Shown in pieces: positions 46,009 through 54,623 of a stretch of DNA of 64,000 bases. The position numbers and the translations under genes were made by a program. Origin of the DNA: Thauera humireducens (GTDB lineage Bacteria; Pseudomonadota; Gammaproteobacteria; Burkholderiales; Rhodocyclaceae); assembly GCF_001051995.2 (NCBI RefSeq), contig NZ_CP014646.1:1860001-1924000 (forward strand), written 5' to 3'. Under the pieces are notes generated by a model that was given only the letters and a program-made list of their open reading frames with translations, was not told the origin of the DNA and did not search any database. Position 1 is the stretch's first letter. The number at the start of each line of letters is the position of its first letter.

Positions 46009-46416
46009 CAGAAACCGATTCTGCCCTACAAACGAAAATGCTACGCTGGACGCCAAGCTTCTAGATTATTGCTGTCTGATTGACTGTGCCAGTCGAATAG
46101 CAGCAAAGGTCGAGCGGCTCGCAGCCAGCCACGACTCTTTGCGACGGCTTCGCTCAGAAAACCGCCGCAGGGCCAGCGAGGCCACGAATGTCTCTTACGG
46201 GTCGGTACTTCCAGTTGGCAGAATGGGGAAGCTGCCGTTCGCCCTCGCCTGACGCTCGAACGGCAGGTGACCAGCACATTGCTGCCTGACTGCGCCATCG
46301 AGCCACCGGCAGCTGAGGCCGATCACCAGCCACTCACCGATGTCGCACACAGCCGAAGGCTCCCCGCTCGGCGATCCATGCGCAAATCGGTGGTCGGAGA
46401 CCTACAAATCCACGCA
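46009..46416. other. Intergenic region containing a dispersed repeat
   Basis: About 400 bp between the TPR-like gene and the group II intron 3' end. 46,199-46,335 is the inverted counterpart of 37,505-37,645. Otherwise featureless. Confidence 0.5.
46199..46335. repeat. Dispersed inverted repeat, copy 2
   Basis: Near-copy of the complement of 37,505-37,645 (about 90% by eye). No coding signal is shared beyond a short frame starting STLLPDCAI on the same relative strand. Confidence 0.7.
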
Positions 46417-48257
46417 ATCGGGATAGGGGCGGCCAAGTTTCCTGACCGTTCCCCTCCCACACAACCCGGCATGCGGGTCCGCACCGGGCGGTTCGAGTCG
46501 TTGAGGTTATGAGAGCCGAGGCACACCGAGACGGTCGAAGTAGGCGATAGGCAGCGCGCGGTTCAATCGCATGCGGCTGTTATGCCACCAGCACCGACTG
46601 TTCGCCGCCACCTTGCGGGCGTCCGTCTCCGAAGCGCCCATCGCTTTCAACTCCCGATACATCGTTGTGCCCCGACGCCATTGCTTGAGCTGCACCACAC
46701 GTAGCCGGTGCCTGATCCACTCGTCGAGTTCGCGGAACACCTTGGGTGTCTGCGCAAGCTGGAAGTACGCCTTCCAGCCCGGCATGTAGGCCCGCAGTCG
46801 TTCGGCAATCTCGGACAGGTTGCGCCCACCCGAGCGACGTGTGAGTTGCCGAATGCGTTGCTTGAAGGTCTTGAGCGCCTTGTCGGCCACCCTGCACTTG
46901 ACCTGTCCGCCTGAGCCGTACCAGAAGGCATAGCCCAGAAACTTGCGGCGCGAGGCCGGCGCGACGGCCGTCTTGGCGTCGTTGACCTTCAGGTGGAGTC
47001 GATCATAGAGCTTCGTCAGGCCCGCCAGCACCCGTTCGCCCGCCCGGCGACTGCGCACATATACGTTGCAGTCATCGGCGTAGCGCACGAAGCGGTGACC
47101 CCTTCGCTCCAGTTCCCGATCCACCTCGTCGAGCAGCACATTGGCCAAGAGCGGCGATAGCGGTCCGCCTTGCGGCGTCCCCTCGTATCGCTCCATGACC
47201 ACGCCGCCATCCATGATCCCGGCCACGAGGTAACGACGGATCAGCCGCAGCACGGCCTTGTCCTCGATTCGCCTCGCCAACCGTTCCATCAGGATGTCGT
47301 GGTTGACCCGGTCGAAGAACTTCTCCAGATCCACATCGACCACCACCCGGTAACCGTCTTGCACGTAGCGCTGTGCATCGAGCACCGCGTCGTGCGCACG
47401 GCGTCCCGGACGAAAGCCGTAACTGTGTTCAGAGAACGTCGGATCAATCCTGGGCTGCAGGACTTGCAGCAGGGCTTGCTGGATCAGCCGATCCGTCACC
47501 GTCGGAATCCCCAGTTCGCGCACCCCACCATCGGGCTTCGGGATCTGGACGCGGCGCACCGGCACAGGCCGGTAGCTGCCATCGAGCAAGGATTCCCGAA
47601 TCCGGGGCCAGTGCGCTCTCAGGTACTCCGCCGTCTCGGCAATCGACAACCCATCCGCTCCAGCACTACCGCGATTGGATTTGACGCGTTTCCACGCCGC
47701 CTCCATGTTCGCTTTCGCGAGCGCCTGCGCAAGCAGGTCATCTCGCCCTGGGCTTCCAGTTGCATGCCGCGCCGTCCGTGCTTCATCACGCACCGCTTCA
47801 GGCTCGGCTTCACCTCGCCCTCTCGCGTTGCGCCCCAGTTTCCCAGGCTTCTGATGTATTGCACGTCCGAGCGACACGGCCTTCGGCCCTCCTACTCGTT
47901 CGGCCCTTCGCCCCAAACCAGCGACTACTACGGCCTCTGCTGACTTCTCGCTCCGGCTCAGCGCCGTCGCCCTTTCAGGCACAAGGCGAGATCTCCCCAG
48001 GTAAGAACGCACTCCTTCGCTGCACAACCGCCGGATTTACGCCGCTTCGCCTTGATCACGAGAGCTTCGCGGCTTCTTGCCCGCTCGCCCTGCTCGGCAG
48101 CGCCTTCTATCCGATTCTTGTCCATCGGCTCGCAGCTTATGCTCCACGCTTCCTTCCCACGCTCGGTCGCCCTCACGCAGTTGCGCTTCACTTCGTTCGC
48201 TGTGATCAACTTACGGCGGGACTTGCACCCGCAGGAGTGCGCCCATGCTGGGCGCAC
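46417..48257 (-). mobile_element. Group II intron, class C type
   Basis: About 1.84 kb on the minus strand. The 5' end reads GTGCGCCCAGCATGGGCGC. The 3' part has a domain V hairpin (about 46,457-46,494; CCCGGTGCGG/GCATGCCGGG) and a domain VI-like GGGAGGGG ... CCCCTATCCCGAT ending at 46,417. The 5' edge lies directly after a Rho-independent terminator, the target preference of group IIC introns. Confidence 0.85.
46507..47793 (-). CDS. ltrA: Group II intron reverse transcriptase/maturase
   Basis: 428 aa from GTG 47793 (start chosen at RDEARTARHATG; the frame stays open upstream). Reverse-transcriptase blocks in order: MEAAWKRVKSNRGSAGADGL, YRPVPVRRVQIPKPDGGVRELGIP, FSEHSYGFRPGRRAHDAV, VVDVDLEKFFDRVNHD, GTPQGGPLSPLLANV, active site FVRYADDCNVYV. 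The maturase (X) domain follows with RRSGGRNLSEIAERLRAYMPGWKAYF. A C-terminal HNH endonuclease is absent, as in class C introns. Splices and mobilises its host intron. Confidence 0.92.
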   Translation of the reverse strand: MRDEARTARHATGSPGRDDLLAQALAKANMEAAWKRVKSNRGSAGADGLSIAETAEYLRAHWPRIRESLLDGSYRPVPVRRVQIPKPDGGVRELGIPTVTDRLIQQALLQVLQPRIDPTFSEHSYGFRPGRRAHDAVLDAQRYVQDGYRVVVDVDLEKFFDRVNHDILMERLARRIEDKAVLRLIRRYLVAGIMDGGVVMERYEGTPQGGPLSPLLANVLLDEVDRELERRGHRFVRYADDCNVYVRSRRAGERVLAGLTKLYDRLHLKVNDAKTAVAPASRRKFLGYAFWYGSGGQVKCRVADKALKTFKQRIRQLTRRSGGRNLSEIAERLRAYMPGWKAYFQLAQTPKVFRELDEWIRHRLRVVQLKQWRRGTTMYRELKAMGASETDARKVAANSRCWWHNSRMRLNRALPIAYFDRLGVPRLS

Positions 48258-48260
48258 AAC

Positions 48261-48292
48261 AAAAACGCCCGGACGAGATGCCCGGGCGTTTT
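48261..48292 (-). terminator. Intrinsic terminator used as intron target
   Basis: AAAACGCCCGG / CCGGGCGTTTT stem with a short loop; on the minus strand it is followed by TTTTTGTT and then the intron 5' end. Its gene upstream was displaced by the IS3 element. Confidence 0.8.
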
Positions 48293-48355
48293 CAACTTTA
48301 TTGCCACGTTTTCGACTGAGCTGCCCTACGTTTTCCGCCTTCCAACTTGCCGTCC

Positions 48356-49246
48356 TCATGTTGCCATTTCTTGGTGATCCTGCCGTTCGATCCAGTTCTG
48401 CAAGAACGTGGTCGGCGACAGATATCCCAAGCTGGAGTGGCGGCGGCTCCGGTTGTAGAACACGGCGATGTATTGGAACAGATCGCTCGTGGCCTCGTTT
48501 CGGGTCGCGTAGCTCACGCCATGCACTCGCTCATTCTTGAGGCTGTTGAAGAAGCTCTCAGTCGGTGCGTTGTCCCAGCAGTTACCCTTGCGCGACATCG
48601 AACCGCGCATGCCGTAGGCAGCCAGGCGGGCCTGGTAAGCCTGGCTGGCGTACTGACTACCCCTATCGGAGTGAAATAACACGCCCGGTCCGGGCCGCCG
48701 GCGAAACCATGCCATCGACAGCGCATCGAGCACCAAGTCTGTCGTCATTCGTGGTTTGATCGACCAGCCAATCACTTCACGGTTGAATAGGTCGATCACG
48801 ACCGCCAGATACAGCCAGCCCTCGGCGGTGGCGATGTAGGTGATGTCGCCCGTCCAGACGCGATTGGGGACCTCAGGCGCGAACTGGCGCTCGAGCACAT
48901 TCTCTGCCACCGGTAGGTGATGCCTGGAGTCGGTCGTCGCCTTGTAGCGCCGCTTGTGCCGTGCCCGGATGCCGTTCTCGCGCATCAATCGCTCGATGCG
49001 CGGCAAGCCGATCCGGTAGCCACGCCCACGCAACTCAGCGTGGATGCGTCGTGCCCCGTATGCCTGCCGGACCTCCTGATGAACCGTCCGGATCAGCACC
49101 AGGGCCTGCGCATCGGTGAGTCGCTTGCGGTCCGGTATGCCCCCTCTCCGCCAAGCCCGAAAGCCGCTCTGGCTCACCGATAAGGCGTCGCATAGCACAG
49201 GCAACGGAAAGGATCTGCGTTGCGTCTCGATCCAGGCATATTTCAC
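48356..49246 (-). CDS. IS3-family transposase OrfB
   Basis: 296-aa DDE integrase-type protein: HTH_21-like N-terminal part (VHQEVRQAYGARRIHAELRG, GLPRIERLMRENGIRARHKR), VWTGDITYIATAEGWLYLAVVIDLF (first Asp), VLFHSDRGSQYAS (second Asp), GNCWDNAPTESFFNSLKNE (Glu), YNRSRRHSSLGYLSP. GTG 49246 overlaps the orfA stop; a longer fusion by frameshift is usual for this family. Confidence 0.9.
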   Translation of the reverse strand: MKYAWIETQRRSFPLPVLCDALSVSQSGFRAWRRGGIPDRKRLTDAQALVLIRTVHQEVRQAYGARRIHAELRGRGYRIGLPRIERLMRENGIRARHKRRYKATTDSRHHLPVAENVLERQFAPEVPNRVWTGDITYIATAEGWLYLAVVIDLFNREVIGWSIKPRMTTDLVLDALSMAWFRRRPGPGVLFHSDRGSQYASQAYQARLAAYGMRGSMSRKGNCWDNAPTESFFNSLKNERVHGVSYATRNEATSDLFQYIAVFYNRSRRHSSLGYLSPTTFLQNWIERQDHQEMAT

Positions 49247-49536
49247 AGCAGATCCTTCGCGAAATATGCCGCCGCTTTTTTTGTGATCTCCAGTTCCATC
49301 TCGAGCCGCGCGACCTGAGCGCGCAACCGGGACAGCTCCATCTGCTCGGCAGTGATCTGCTTGGCGCCGGCTGGATTGAGCTTGCCCGCCTTCGCCGCTT
49401 TGACCCAGTTGCGCAGCGTCTGCTCAACCAACCCCAGTTCTTCGGCCACACGGCCGATGCTGCCGACCTCGTCAGCTCGCTTGACGGCCTGCTCCTTGAA
49501 CTCGGCCGTGTAGTCCTGCTTCGGGATGCGCTTCAC
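49243..49536 (-). CDS. IS3-family transposase OrfA
   Basis: 97-aa HTH protein: DYTAEFKEQAVKRADEVGSIGRVAEELGLVEQTLRNWVKAAKAG, then a leucine-zipper-like helix (EQMELSRLRAQVARLEMELEITKKAAAYFAKDLL). Standard partner of OrfB. Confidence 0.9.
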   Translation of the reverse strand: MKRIPKQDYTAEFKEQAVKRADEVGSIGRVAEELGLVEQTLRNWVKAAKAGKLNPAGAKQITAEQMELSRLRAQVARLEMELEITKKAAAYFAKDLL

Positions 49537-49566
49537 GTCGTTGCCGCTGAACGCAGTTTCAGGACA

Positions 49567-49977
49567 ACGTCGGAGTTCCTGAGCCCCTTCTGACCTGCCC
49601 CGTCTTTGATACCAGCGCTTGGTTAGCAGAGTCCCGAAACTTCACTCCTTCGAGTGGTGCTTGGTTTGCCCGTCATCGGGTGAGTTCACCCGATGACGGG
49701 CAAACCAACTCGACCTGGGTCATGTCGTCGCGTGCGCTGTGCGGAATGCCCCGGAGGGCTTGCGCGAAGTCCATGGTGGCCTGCAGAAACTCTTCAATGA
49801 GGGGCGTCACATCTTGAAACGAAAATTTAATTAACCCTTTGATCTATATATTTTTTGTCAAAATATAACAAAAACATTTTTAGCTCATGGTGGTCCCAGA
49901 AAGCGCAAAATCCGTTCTTGGAGAGCGGCGTTGAAAAATGCCGTCTCCCAACGGCTTGACTCTGGGGCAGACGCCGT
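49567..49977. other. Intergenic region with a long hairpin and AT-rich end
   Basis: About 410 bp. The left half contains a 23-bp perfect hairpin (49,661-49,708). The minus strand has an open frame of about 45 codons (GTG near 49,811 to 49,673; IEEFLQATMDFAQALRGIPH) whose stop lies in the hairpin arm; it may be a gene remnant. The right part (49,830-49,885) is very AT-rich. Confidence 0.45.
49661..49708. repeat. 23-bp perfect inverted repeat with 2-nt loop
   Basis: TTGGTTTGCCCGTCATCGGG (plus TGA) and its exact complement are separated by GT. GC-rich, no T-run; more regular than a typical terminator. Confidence 0.85.
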
Positions 49978-51690
49978 TTACGCGGGTATCGCGCAATCCT
50001 CGTCCATCACGTGTGCGGTTTCAGCCAACTCCGAAGTGGTGGCCAACTCCCCGACCTCAACGGACTCCTCAATGACATTCCACACGACCGGGCGACGCGC
50101 ACTACCAATGAGCCTCACGCGAATCACCGCGCGCTCGTCAAGAATCGGAGCGGAGTCCGACAACCAAGCCACCGCAGCACCGGGCGCAAACTCGATCTCG
50201 AAACGCGCGATGTAACGGGACTCCCTGCCGAGAAAGACAAACCTCGGAAACAGCTTGGCGAGCGCCGCGCGCAGGTGCTCAGGCGGCAACTTGCCATCGA
50301 GCAGCTTTTCCGTGAGCGCACGCGGATCGACATCGAGTTGTGCCGCAATGTCCCGCCGCGCCACACTGACTTTTGTTGCTTCGAGTGCCTTGATCTGCCG
50401 TTCCGTGTCCGCCACGCTCTTGGAGTTCTTGGCGTACTCTTCATCAAGCAAGGGGTCCGGCTGCTCGCGCTGATAAATCAACCTCAGCAAATGCTGACCA
50501 ACTTTCACAAGCCGATCCCGCGTCTTACGCAATTCCGCAAGCTCGCCATCCGCGCCCTGCGCCAGACGCTCCCGCAGCCGTGCCCGCAGCGCTTCGATAC
50601 GCTCATCATTCAAAACCCGCTCCAGCGCAAACGAGAGCACTGCGTTCAACCCCGCAACCGAGATTGTCGGCACAGCCAAGACCTGAGGGTCGCCCACAAG
50701 GCGGTTGGAATTGCAGCTGCCACACGTAAACGCCTTGCCTTTCGCCGTGCTCGACAGCAAGTTGCCGCAGTGGCCGCACTTCAAAATGCCCGAGTACGCT
50801 TGGCGGCCACCCCCATAGCCCGAGCGGCTGACCTTGCCCGATTGCCCACAATGCCAAAGTTCGTCGGTGACAATACGCAAGTGCGGGCGCTCAAAAAAGT
50901 GCTCCTTGGTGCTTTTCCCATGAACAGACGCAGGGTCCAGCGACTCCTCCGTCCACGCGACCTCCCCGCGATACACAGCGTTCGAAAGCATGCGCTGCAC
51001 CCCAGCAGAACGCCACAACCGACCGCCCCTTGCAGTTGGCACAGCCGTCTCATTCAGCCAGCGCGCGATTTTGTCGAACGCTGCGCCATCCCGCCGCATC
51101 TCGTACATGCGCTGCACGATCTTCGCTTCCTCAGGCACGATGTGCCAGGACGTGCCGACCGCGCGTCCGGACTCATAGTGTCGCTCTGCGCGATAGCCGA
51201 ACGCAGGAGCGGCCATCATGTATCCGCGAATCAGTTGACCAAGCATCCCGCGCTTCACTCGATAACTCGTACTGCGACTCTCCTCCTGCGCCATAACCCC
51301 TTTGATCCCAAGCGCCATGCGCGAACCTGAGTTGGCGGAGTCGATGCCATCAGCACAGATTAATCGCACTTGCGTACTATCAAGGCGTTCGAGAATCTCC
51401 AGTTGCTGACGCGGATTGCGCCCCAGGCGCGAGAATTCGTCCGCCACCACAATATCGAACGCGCCTGCATCCCAAGCAGCCATCATCGCGTTGAAAGCGG
51501 GTCGTGCGTAGGCTTCACGCGTCTTGTAAGCAGACACATCCTCGTCAATGAAGCGCTCCACCTTTGTCGCCTCAATGCCGATCCGGCTCAAGTAGTCTAG
51601 TGCGCGGCGCATCTGATCCTCAACGGACATCGGACTCTGCGAGTCATCCGAATATCGGGCATATACGCCGACCGCTGCCTTCATTTTCAT
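49978..51690 (-). CDS. Large serine recombinase
   Basis: 570 aa. Resolvase domain with nucleophile Ser in VGVYARYSDDSQ (about residue 14) and the conserved VVADEFSRLGRNPRQQLEILERL. Recombinase domain follows (PAFGYRAERHYESG, FDKIARWLNETAVPTARGG, WRSAGVQRMLSNAVYRGE). Zinc ribbon at CGHCGNLLSS ... CGSCNSN, then a coiled coil (LAELRKTRDRLVKV ... ADTERQIKALEATK). This is the phage/ICE integrase class that needs no host factors. ATG 51690 overlaps the stop of the small upstream gene. Confidence 0.92.
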   Translation of the reverse strand: MKMKAAVGVYARYSDDSQSPMSVEDQMRRALDYLSRIGIEATKVERFIDEDVSAYKTREAYARPAFNAMMAAWDAGAFDIVVADEFSRLGRNPRQQLEILERLDSTQVRLICADGIDSANSGSRMALGIKGVMAQEESRSTSYRVKRGMLGQLIRGYMMAAPAFGYRAERHYESGRAVGTSWHIVPEEAKIVQRMYEMRRDGAAFDKIARWLNETAVPTARGGRLWRSAGVQRMLSNAVYRGEVAWTEESLDPASVHGKSTKEHFFERPHLRIVTDELWHCGQSGKVSRSGYGGGRQAYSGILKCGHCGNLLSSTAKGKAFTCGSCNSNRLVGDPQVLAVPTISVAGLNAVLSFALERVLNDERIEALRARLRERLAQGADGELAELRKTRDRLVKVGQHLLRLIYQREQPDPLLDEEYAKNSKSVADTERQIKALEATKVSVARRDIAAQLDVDPRALTEKLLDGKLPPEHLRAALAKLFPRFVFLGRESRYIARFEIEFAPGAAVAWLSDSAPILDERAVIRVRLIGSARRPVVWNVIEESVEVGELATTSELAETAHVMDEDCAIPA

Positions 51691-51950
51691 GCGTTCTCTC
51701 TCCTATCGTCGGGCGTCGCAGGGCATTCCTTGCCGCTTGCGATGACCCTGGCGGCGTGATGCTGCCCCACCCTTGAGTCACGTCCCGTATAGCCACCGTC
51801 TGCACTTTGCCGGCCGGGTGCGTTCGATCTGCTCGTCTCTGTATCTGGCGCATCGATGAGCAGTCGAGCGACAAGGGCATCCAAGAGGTAGTCAATCGCG
51901 GGCGGCAGCGGTTGCAGGGCCGCGTTACGCATGGGTGTTTGTTTTTTCAT
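51687..51950 (-). CDS. Small protein coupled to the serine recombinase (87 aa)
   Basis: MKKQTPMRNAALQPLPPAID-YLLDALVARLLIDAP, then a polar C terminus. Stop and recombinase start overlap (ATGA), so it is translationally coupled and may control or assist recombination. No domain recognised. Confidence 0.65.
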   Translation of the reverse strand: MKKQTPMRNAALQPLPPAIDYLLDALVARLLIDAPDTETSRSNAPGRQSADGGYTGRDSRVGQHHAARVIASGKECPATPDDRRENA

Positions 51951-52086
51951 TGATTGCTTCCGTGATATTTGTCACAGGCAGATAAAAGTGAACGGGTAGG
52001 CGGTGCTTACACTCTTCACCAGCAGCTCATAAACGACTCAACAGGGCCGATCTGCTGGGACGGACCTGTTGCGCAGTGCCTCCAGC
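51951..52086. promoter_or_regulatory. Divergent promoter region between two recombinase units
   Basis: About 136 bp with a GTGATATTTGTCAC inverted repeat (around 51,971) in front of the minus-strand serine recombinase pair, and presumably the promoter for the plus-strand integrase. Confidence 0.4.
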
Positions 52087-53682
52087 ATGAGCCGCACCAA
52101 GAATCTGACCTACGATAAGAGTCGAAAACGCTACATCTTCCAGATCCGCGTTCCGCTGGACCTAACAACAGCGTTTGGTGGCAGAACGCACATCAAAGCC
52201 GCCCTCGGTCGCATCGAGGGCGCCGCCGCAGTCGCGAAAGCTCAAGAGCTCAGTGCTCACTGGACCGGAAAGTTCGAATCGACCCGGCAGCAGCGAACTC
52301 GGCCATTTCAGGCCATCGGCAACGCCAAGGTCACACTGACGCTCGATGACGCGTTGTTCCGCAGAGCCGTCGCAACGCGCCGTTCGATCACGCTTCGTGG
52401 GCTGCAGCAAAAGCTCTCGGCACTCCGGCAGGGGGCTGACGATGCTTGGGACGTCGCCGTGGCGGAGGCGCAGGATTGGTTGAAAAACTCGCGACGACGG
52501 CTGGCCCGAGGCGCGCTGGACGATGCGAAGCAGGCGCTTGAAGACATCGCCGCGAACTACGGCGTATTGCTCACACGCAAGGAGTGTGACTTCGAGGCGT
52601 TCGCAGATCTGATCAATGCCGACACGGTAACGCTGGCAAGCGCGTGGCTTTCGGCGCTGAACGGCGAATGCGGTCTTGATGCGCTTTGTCCGAAACCCAG
52701 TGACCTTCTGCCGTTGACGCGTTTCTTTGGCACTCCTGCAGCGTCCTTGATAAGCGCGTGGCAAGACCGGCTCAAACTGGTCGGCAAAGAGACTCGCCCG
52801 AAAACAGTCGCCAAGTACGCATCGATCATCGAAGATCTCGCAATCGTTATCGGTGAAGCTCCAGTCGAGGCTCTGAACGAAAGTCAGGTCAAGGCATTGA
52901 TGGCACTGTGGCAGGAGCGCGGAAACGGATCGAGTACGATCGTCGCGAAACTGACAACGGTCATTACTCTCGTAGCGCCTGTTTCGGCTGACGCGGCCGC
53001 GTGCTGTCGCTCGATACTGCCGCGTACGCGGATCGATCGCGCCAAGCGCCTGCCGCTGACTGCAGCGCAGCTTCATAAGGTGCGGGAGGCCATCGTCGCC
53101 GATGAAGTCACCACGGATGACGACACGATGCTCGTCGATCTTATGATGCTCACAGGCGCGCGACTGGGCGAGATGATGCAGATGCGTGTCGGCGACGTGA
53201 TCCAGCACGACGGCCTCTGGCATCTCAAAATCGGTGGCCACGCAGATGCTGTGCTCAAGACAGTCACGTCTTACCGGACTGTGCCCCTTAGCACCACACA
53301 GACACCCGAGCTTGAGCGATGGCTGTCGCTTCGGACCCATACTGCCGCTCCGAGCGAGTTCCTGTTCGGGGATGCACAAGCGGATGGCTTCGGATGCTTT
53401 GGCGGACCTGAGAGCAAGCGTTTGAACCGCGTGATTCGGTCGCTCCACGATGACAAGAGGATTGTTCTGGAGAGCATTCGCAACACGGTCGCGAGGACTT
53501 TGCGCGCCGAAGGGGTCGATCCTCGCGTGCGCCGCGCGATACTGGGCCATACTGATGTGGATATTCATGAGAGGCATTACGATCCCGAGGCCTTGATGAC
53601 AATCGAGGACTTCATGGAAGCCGTCCCCGTACTTGAAGCGCTCGCTGCGAAAGCACGTGGCAAATGCCGCGCAGCGAGCTGA
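52087..53682 (+). CDS. Tyrosine site-specific integrase (DUF6538-type), atypical catalytic box
   Basis: 531 aa from ATG 52087. N-terminal YDKSRKRYIFQIRVPLDL resembles the DUF6538 start. Core-binding region about 230-310, catalytic domain about 330-510. Active site: Arg in MLTGARLGEMMQMRVGDV, then LESIRNTVARTL where the usual His-x2-Arg-His is Glu-x2-Arg-Asn, and ILGHTDVDIHERHYDP with His and Tyr nucleophile. The first His of box II is thus replaced by Glu, so activity is uncertain. Convergent with the 305-aa unknown gene (12-bp gap). Confidence 0.82.
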   Translation: MSRTKNLTYDKSRKRYIFQIRVPLDLTTAFGGRTHIKAALGRIEGAAAVAKAQELSAHWTGKFESTRQQRTRPFQAIGNAKVTLTLDDALFRRAVATRRSITLRGLQQKLSALRQGADDAWDVAVAEAQDWLKNSRRRLARGALDDAKQALEDIAANYGVLLTRKECDFEAFADLINADTVTLASAWLSALNGECGLDALCPKPSDLLPLTRFFGTPAASLISAWQDRLKLVGKETRPKTVAKYASIIEDLAIVIGEAPVEALNESQVKALMALWQERGNGSSTIVAKLTTVITLVAPVSADAAACCRSILPRTRIDRAKRLPLTAAQLHKVREAIVADEVTTDDDTMLVDLMMLTGARLGEMMQMRVGDVIQHDGLWHLKIGGHADAVLKTVTSYRTVPLSTTQTPELERWLSLRTHTAAPSEFLFGDAQADGFGCFGGPESKRLNRVIRSLHDDKRIVLESIRNTVARTLRAEGVDPRVRRAILGHTDVDIHERHYDPEALMTIEDFMEAVPVLEALAAKARGKCRAAS

Positions 53683-53694
53683 CATCACCGATCG

Positions 53695-54612
53695 TCAGGA
53701 GCGCTTTTTGGCTGCCTCGGGCGGCGAGAGCTGAATGAACGCCGATAAACTGAGCGAGCCAAGACTGTCAGCTGCGCTCACACCGACCTCGGCTAACGAC
53801 TCGACCACATGGTGCAGAAATGCGACCAGCCAACCGGGAGAGTCAAGCAGTTGCTCGTCGACGAGTACGACGCGAGGCGTCGCCGTCGACGCCACTTCGT
53901 ACTGTGAGTGGCGTGGATCTCCGAATCCGAGCACGACACTGGCGCGTGTCAGATGAAAGCCACCGGGGTATGCTGCACGCGCTCTTGGATCGCGAACGGA
54001 GTCAGGCACTTCAAACGCAATCCGCGAATGCTCGAGCACGCGTGCGACGATCAGTGACGGAAGGTCAAGCACCCAACCCCCGGTGGTAGCGCAGCCTTCT
54101 TCAGGCATCATCGGGAGCAGGCTCCTGAGATGCGCTTCTCCTCGAGCGTCGAGCGTGCGCTTGACGCCTTCAAAATCGAGCCTTAGCCCCGCTTCGAGGG
54201 AGCCGCGACTATGCAGTTCGGTGTCTTCGAGCGCGCTGGCCTCATCCTCAGTCGCCTCAGCGACGCTTGCATGCACTAATGCGCAAGCGTCGTGAAACTT
54301 GCCTTCGACGTGCATGAGATGGCACGTGCGTGGCGCGTATTGCCACAAGCCGATCGCACAGTCGGCGCCGAAATTCAGCAAGGTAACGCCGAGACTGTTT
54401 GCTGATTGGGTCTGGATCGCATCCCGGCTGAGCCGCAGTGGCCAACCGCAAGCCTGTGCAATCGTTCTGCGCGCCAAGCCCTGTGCGCGAATCACCGACC
54501 AGACTTCAGGCAAGCGCAATGCAACATCAACAAACGAAGCACACTCTACGCGGCGGATCTCTTCGATCCAGGCGATGATCGACGCTAGGGGCGGGTTCAT
54601 GTTGTCAGTCAT
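53695..54612 (-). CDS. Unknown protein in operon with the island integrase
   Basis: 305 aa. No recognised domain. The N-terminal third contains IAWIEEIRRVECASFVDVAL and a possible helix-turn-helix (ARRTIAQACGWPLRLSRDAI). The middle is acidic (ATEDEASALEDTELHSRG); the C terminus has VVLVDEQLLDSPGWLVAFLHHVV. The start (54612; ATG 54600 is an alternative) is 11 bp after the integrase stop, so the two are co-transcribed. Perhaps an accessory or control factor (inference). Confidence 0.7.
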   Translation of the reverse strand: MTDNMNPPLASIIAWIEEIRRVECASFVDVALRLPEVWSVIRAQGLARRTIAQACGWPLRLSRDAIQTQSANSLGVTLLNFGADCAIGLWQYAPRTCHLMHVEGKFHDACALVHASVAEATEDEASALEDTELHSRGSLEAGLRLDFEGVKRTLDARGEAHLRSLLPMMPEEGCATTGGWVLDLPSLIVARVLEHSRIAFEVPDSVRDPRARAAYPGGFHLTRASVVLGFGDPRHSQYEVASTATPRVVLVDEQLLDSPGWLVAFLHHVVESLAEVGVSAADSLGSLSLSAFIQLSPPEAAKKRS

Positions 54613-54623
54613 GATCGTCCCCT

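Larger units (their letters stand above)
48317..49566 (-). mobile_element. Complete IS3-family insertion sequence
   Basis: About 1,250 bp. The ends TGAGCTGCCCTACGTTT and (inward from the right) TGTCCTGAAACTGCGTT are imperfect inverted repeats starting TG. Carries orfA and orfB. A 430-bp end of the same element is repeated at 25,892-26,321. Confidence 0.82.
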
